Below, piece after piece: positions 32,932 to 36,635 of a DNA stretch of 36,635 nucleotides (position 1 is the first letter of the stretch; the number at the start of each line of letters is the position of its first letter). Below the pieces are notes generated by a model. It was not told where the DNA came from. It was given only the letters and a program-made list of their open reading frames with translations, and searched no databases. Made by a program: the position numbers and the translations under genes. This DNA comes from Candidatus Methanoperedens sp. (GTDB taxonomy: Archaea > Halobacteriota > Methanosarcinia > Methanosarcinales > Methanoperedenaceae): positions 1 through 36,635 of the forward strand of contig VEPM01000038.1 of assembly GCA_012026795.1 (NCBI GenBank). The letters run 5' to 3'.

Positions 32932-33145
32932 ATGAGTACGCCAGATAATCTGCAAGAATTTTTAAACAGTATTTTTCCATTGACCTTAGGAGAAATTAAA
33001 ATATATGAGGAAGCATTTATCCATAGTAGCAATAACAGTTTATCTAATAATCAAAGATTTGCCACAGGAAAAAGAACTGAAATTTAAAGATTCAGCTATT
33101 ATGCTAGATCAAATTATTAAAATTACAGAAAGTCATTTATTATGA
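32932..33145 (+). pseudogene. Frameshifted fragment resembling the RNase III N-terminus
   Basis: A 51-codon frame from ATG 32932 follows a good AAGGAG site. LGEIKIYEEAFIHSSNNSLSN resembles the start of the ribonuclease III domain (the xxAFTHSS region). It stops at 33087, but the +1 frame continues with a plausible coding stretch (LPQEKELKFKDSAIMLDQII) to the TGA at 33143-33145. Together these look like a decayed or truncated gene, without the catalytic ERLEFLGD block. The rest of 33146-33255 holds only a small hairpin near 33190-33214. Confidence 0.4.
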
Positions 33146-33255
33146 AAGCAGGCCTACTAAGCACAGCATGTTGTTTGCGCGCGCACCTAAAACGTCTGCT
33201 GTTTCATTGCTGACGTAAAAAGAAAACATATCTTGTTTGTGCAGGAGACTAATTA

Positions 33256-34782
33256 ATGGCTAGGAACGATAAAGACAAAAATAACCAGAATGATGAACCC
33301 TTGGAAAAGAAACTCTGGAAGGCAGCCGACAAGTTGCGCAAGAACATGGACGCAGCCGAATACAAACACATTGTATTGGGCTTGATCTTCCTAAAATACA
33401 TTTCTGACGCCTTTCTCGAACTTCATCAAAAGCTGAAAGAAGGCAAAGGAGAATATGAAGGTGCAGATCCCGAAGATAAAAACGAATACACTGCTGAAAA
33501 GGTTTTCTACGTGCCCCCTTCTTCGCGCTGGGACTGGCTGCAGGGCCGTGCAAAACTTCCCACCATAGGCAAAGATATTGATGAAGCCATGGACGCCATC
33601 GAAAAGGATAATCCATCACTAAGAGGTGTTCTTCCAAAGGTATACGCGCAGGAGAAGCTGGATAAACAGAGCCTTGGCGGCCTGATCGACCTTATAGGCA
33701 GTGCAGAATTGGGTTCCAAGGAAGCCAAAAGTAAAGACCTCCTGGGCAAAGTATTTGAATACTTCCTGGGCGAATTTGCACTGGCAGAAGGCAAAAAGGG
33801 AGGGCAGTTCTATACTCTGGGAAGCGTGGTAAAGCTGCTGGTCGAGATGCTGAAGCCTTATGAAGGCCGTGTGTTTGACCCATGTTGCGGTTCAGGCGGC
33901 ATGTTCGTGCAGAGTGAAAAGTTCATAGAGGCGCATCAGGATCATTATAAAAAGAATAATGGCAAGAAACTGAGCATTGATCCCAAAGACCGCATTTCAA
34001 TTTATGGCCAGGAGAGCAATCAGACCACATGGCGCCTGGCAAAGATGAACCTAGCCATCCGCGGCATCGATAGCAGCAACGTGAAATGGAACAATGAAGG
34101 CTCTTTTCTCAACGATATGCACAAGGATTTGAAGGCTGATTACATCCTAGCTAACCCGCCGTTCAACGACAGCGACTGGAGCGGCGAGCTGCTCCGTGAC
34201 GATGCGCGCTGGAGCGTGATGGGGCAAAAACTGCCACCGCCGCCGGCTAATGCTAACTATGCATGGATACAGCATTTTCTCTACCACCTAGGTCCAACCG
34301 GGCAGGCGGGCTTTGTGCTGGCAAAGGGTTCGCTGACCACCAAAACCAACAATGAAGGCGAGATACGCAGGGCAATGGTTGAAAATGATTTGATAGACTG
34401 TATAGTGAATCTCCCGACAAAGTTATTCCTGAATACCCAGATACCTGCATGCCTGTGGTTTTTAAGCCGGAATAAACAGAAGCAAAAAGGCAAGATATTG
34501 TTTATTGATGCCCGCAACATGGGATTTTTAATAAACCGCAGGAACAGGGATCTATCCGATGAAGACATTGCACTGATCGCAGGAACTTATCATAACTGGC
34601 GCACAGGTGAAAGAGAATATAAGGATGTGCAGGGTTTCTGCAAGTCGGCAACACTGGATGAAGTGAAAGCGCTGAACTATGTGTTGACACCTGGCAGGTA
34701 TATTGGGTTGGCTGATGATGAAGACGAATTCAATTTTAGTGAAAGGTTCAATGCCCTGAAATCTGAACTGAAAAGCAGATAG
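33256..34782 (+). CDS. hsdM: Type I restriction-modification methylase HsdM, C-terminus lost by frameshift
   Basis: A 508-residue adenine-N6 methyltransferase. The N-terminal HsdM helical domain (about 13-150) precedes the SAM motif [11 protein letters not shown] (DPCCGSGG, 208-215) and the catalytic NPPF (300-303). The frame closes at TAG 34780-34782 after KSELKSR. One extra A in the AAAA run at 34771-34774 would restore a typical HsdM tail ([20 protein letters not shown]), which ends at TGA 34845-34847, in an ATGA overlap with the next gene. So the copy seems to carry a recent one-base deletion. The catalytic core is intact; the missing tail is the part that often contacts HsdS. GGAG precedes ATG 33256. 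Confidence 0.88.
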   Translation: MARNDKDKNNQNDEPLEKKLWKAADKLRKNMDAAEYKHIVLGLIFLKYISDAFLELHQKLKEGKGEYEGADPEDKNEYTAEKVFYVPPSSRWDWLQGRAKLPTIGKDIDEAMDAIEKDNPSLRGVLPKVYAQEKLDKQSLGGLIDLIGSAELGSKEAKSKDLLGKVFEYFLGEFALAEGKKGGQFYTLGSVVKLLVEMLKPYEGRVFDPCCGSGGMFVQSEKFIEAHQDHYKKNNGKKLSIDPKDRISIYGQESNQTTWRLAKMNLAIRGIDSSNVKWNNEGSFLNDMHKDLKADYILANPPFNDSDWSGELLRDDARWSVMGQKLPPPPANANYAWIQHFLYHLGPTGQAGFVLAKGSLTTKTNNEGEIRRAMVENDLIDCIVNLPTKLFLNTQIPACLWFLSRNKQKQKGKILFIDARNMGFLINRRNRDLSDEDIALIAGTYHNWRTGEREYKDVQGFCKSATLDEVKALNYVLTPGRYIGLADDEDEFNFSERFNALKSELKSR

Positions 34783-34843
34783 CGGACGAGGCTGAACTGA
34801 ATGCAGTTATTAAAGAAAATCTTGGCAAGATCAAGGTAAATGT

Positions 34844-35875
34844 ATGATGCTGAGTAAATCTTTTTTCAACGATATAAGAGCCATTCTTCAACAGGCAAGG
34901 CAGAAAGCATATACTGCTGTTAACTTTGTCATGGTAGAGGCTTACTGGCATATAGGTAAACGGATTGTTGAGGAAGAGCAGCATGGGGAAGCTCGCGCAG
35001 AATATGGTAAACAACTTATCAAAGAACTTTCAAAACAACTTACATCAGAGTTTGGCAAAGGATTTTCAGAAGCGAATATTAAAAATTTCAGGCAATTTTA
35101 TCTTGCATTTCCATCTGATGAAATTAGCTACACACTGCGTAGCGAATTGACTTGGAGTCACTACCGACTGATTATGCGTGTGGAAAACCCTGAAGCAAGG
35201 CAGTATTACATTAATGAATCTGCTGAGCAAAATTGGAGTACCCGCGCCCTTGAACGCCAGATAAACTCGCTTTATTATGAACGTATTCTTACAAGCCGGA
35301 ACAAAGCGCCTGTCATCGAGGAGATGCAGGAAAAGGCCGTCAGTCTTGCCCAAACTCCGCAGGATTTTATTAAAGATCCTTATGTTCTTGAGTTCCTTGG
35401 TATGCCCGACTCTTCGCAGTTCAGGGAGTCAGAACTGGAACAGGCTATTATTGATAATCTGAAAGATTTTATCCTTGAACTTGGTAAAGGATTTGCTTTC
35501 GTTGCCAGGCAAAAGAGAATAACTACCGAAACATCGGATTTCTACATTGATCTGGTTTTTTATAATTACCTGCTCAAATGCTTCGTACTCATAGATATCA
35601 AGACCGGAAAGCTCACTCATCAAGACATCGGGCAAATGGATATGTATGTGCGTCTATTTGAAGATCGAATGAAAACCGAAGGGGATAATCCTACAATAGG
35701 GCTACTCCTGTGTACGGAAAAGGATGAAATCATTGTTCGCTATAGCGTGTTGAAGGAAAGCAAACAGCTCTTTGCCTCAAAATACCGCCTGATCTTACCA
35801 ACTGAAGAAGAGCTTAAGGCTGAATTGGAGCGGGAAAAACACCTGATTTTAGAGCAAAAAGGGTTTTATGAATAA
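34844..35875 (+). CDS. YhcG/DUF1016 PD-(D/E)xK nuclease-like protein
   Basis: A 343-residue protein. The N-terminal DUF1016 half (VMVEAYWHIGKRIVEEEQ, YGKQLIKELSKQL, NIKNFRQFYLAF) is a likely DNA-binding domain. The C-terminal half carries a PD-(D/E)xK core: D236 in FYIDLVFYN and D251-I-K253 in VLIDIKTGKL, with Q264 behind it. YhcG-type proteins are found in many restriction-modification loci. No HsdS or HsdR gene is next to it, so it may act as the nuclease or as an accessory factor of this reduced locus. It overlaps the restored HsdM end by 4 bp. Confidence 0.85.
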   Translation: MMLSKSFFNDIRAILQQARQKAYTAVNFVMVEAYWHIGKRIVEEEQHGEARAEYGKQLIKELSKQLTSEFGKGFSEANIKNFRQFYLAFPSDEISYTLRSELTWSHYRLIMRVENPEARQYYINESAEQNWSTRALERQINSLYYERILTSRNKAPVIEEMQEKAVSLAQTPQDFIKDPYVLEFLGMPDSSQFRESELEQAIIDNLKDFILELGKGFAFVARQKRITTETSDFYIDLVFYNYLLKCFVLIDIKTGKLTHQDIGQMDMYVRLFEDRMKTEGDNPTIGLLLCTEKDEIIVRYSVLKESKQLFASKYRLILPTEEELKAELEREKHLILEQKGFYE

Positions 35876-36002
35876 CCCAACTTTCCCCCAAACTTCTGAC
35901 AACAAAATCTGATAATTTATTTTTCCTAAATCAGTAACTGGTATTTTTTACATCTCAACCGAAAAATATATCTACTTTGTTGTCATATATTAGACCACAA
36001 CT
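35876..36002. other. Short gap before the right-hand transposase
   Basis: An AT-rich stretch that should hold the left end of the right-hand insertion sequence. Without its right end the inverted repeat cannot be fixed. Confidence 0.35.
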
Positions 36003-36635
36003 ATGAGTTTTATAAAGAAGATCAAAAAGAAAGGAAAAACCTATGCAATAGAGGTAGAAGGATACAGAGATAAGGATGGAAAAGTTAAGCACAAATACCT
36101 GCGATATTTGGGGACGTTAGATGAAAACGGAAAAGTAAAGTCGTCTCAAAAAGCCATAACCGCCGATAAAGTGTTCCGATTTGGATTGCCAGCTATTGTT
36201 TCAAGAACAATAGATCAATTAAAACTCAAGGATATGATAGAAAAATACAAAGAAGACCTGGATACGATCCTATTAATGCATTTGTGTGCTCCATCGAGCA
36301 TTTCAAAGATGGAGCATCAAATTGAAAACATTGATCCTGATTTTATAAAAGCAGACCTTCCTTTCAACAGGAAAAGAATTGATGCAGCCCTGGATTTTTT
36401 AGAGGAGAATAAAGAAGTTATAGAACAAAATGTTTATGAAAACCTCAAAGAAAAGTACAGCAATGAGACGCTATTCTATGATATAACCAGTATTGCACTT
36501 AACGGTTATCGCTCAACTCTTGCCAAAGTAGGTTATCCTGAATTTTCTCCACAGATAAACATCGGTTTATGCATTGAAGGAAAATACGGTTTTCCTATAT
36601 TTCACGAGATTTTTTCAGGGAATTTCCCTCAGAAA
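36003..36635 (+). CDS. IS1634-type transposase, N-terminal part (cut by window edge)
   Basis: An open frame of 211 codons runs from ATG 36003 to the last base with no stop. MSFIKKIKKKGKTYAIEVEG and KYLRYLG near the start, and the first acidic catalytic residue in TLFYDITSI (about 160), fit the IS1634 branch of IS4-type transposases. It is unlike the transposase at 406-1641. The second Asp and the Glu of the triad lie beyond the window. It closes the accessory region on the right. Confidence 0.75.
   Translation, partial: MSFIKKIKKKGKTYAIEVEGYRDKDGKVKHKYLRYLGTLDENGKVKSSQKAITADKVFRFGLPAIVSRTIDQLKLKDMIEKYKEDLDTILLMHLCAPSSISKMEHQIENIDPDFIKADLPFNRKRIDAALDFLEENKEVIEQNVYENLKEKYSNETLFYDITSIALNGYRSTLAKVGYPEFSPQINIGLCIEGKYGFPIFHEIFSGNFPQK

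Noticed and set aside
33190-33214. Hairpin ACGTCTGC...GCTGACGT before hsdM considered as a terminator or operator.
   Set aside because: Imperfect, without a T tract and without other copies; recorded only as a small dyad.

Overview
The window is a stretch of an archaeal chromosome, most likely a methanogenic or methanotrophic member of the Methanosarcinales; Methanoperedens-type ANME archaea are a plausible home, but this is inferred from gene content only. The evidence is a set of archaeal genes: clamp-loader large subunit RfcL with a C-terminal PIP box, archaeal isoprenoid diphosphate synthase, SecF-SecD in archaeal order, TrmI, diphthine-ammonia ligase, UPF0212, DUF357, DUF2551 and DUF116. 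Two genes of one-carbon metabolism point to the methane group: MfnA (methanofuran biosynthesis) and formaldehyde-activating enzyme Fae. TATA boxes, short leaders and ATGA stop/start overlaps also fit.

Layout. Positions 1-4.3 kb are accessory. They hold the tail of a TnpB (IS200/IS605-type) gene, then a complete 1,445-bp DDE insertion sequence with perfect 12-bp terminal inverted repeats and a 5-bp target duplication. A small cassette of unrecognised genes follows, behind a promoter decorated with paired TACGTA boxes. Positions 4.3-32.4 kb are core chromosome: isoprenoid synthase/radical SAM/DUF2551 operon, LL-diaminopimelate aminotransferase, a membrane-anchored double gamma-carbonic-anhydrase-like protein, TrmI, a membrane-bound winged-helix regulator, a DNPH1-like nucleotide hydrolase, RfcL, an MFS carrier, the GMP-synthase amidotransferase subunit, SecFD, a ubiquitin-like protein with a MoaA-type enzyme, a cytoplasmic periplasmic-binding-protein homologue, the DUF357-UPF0212-DPH6 operon, an HxlR/DoxX redox locus, a ribbon-helix-helix regulator, a Cys-rich methyltransferase-like protein, MfnA, DUF116, Fae, a peroxiredoxin-thioredoxin-metallohydrolase cluster and a class V aminotransferase. 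Positions 32.4-36.6 kb are accessory again: gene fragments, a type I restriction methylase (HsdM) whose end is lost to a one-base frameshift, a YhcG/DUF1016 nuclease, and the start of a second, unrelated transposase cut by the window edge.

How genes work together. The clearest units are the thiol/peroxide cluster (1-Cys peroxiredoxin, a 30-residue Cys peptide overlapping thioredoxin, then a metallo-beta-lactamase-fold protein), the divergent HxlR / Cys-peptide / DoxX locus with a dyad next to the TATA box, and the Ubl-MoaA pair. The most notable observations are the split zinc-ligand set across two fused carbonic-anhydrase domains, two tiny cysteine peptides placed upstream of redox genes, 16-bp direct repeats in the DUF116/Fae promoter region, two intergenic regions sharing TAGAGGA/TCCTCTA arms, and the HsdM frameshift. 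No tRNA, rRNA or CRISPR array was recognised.
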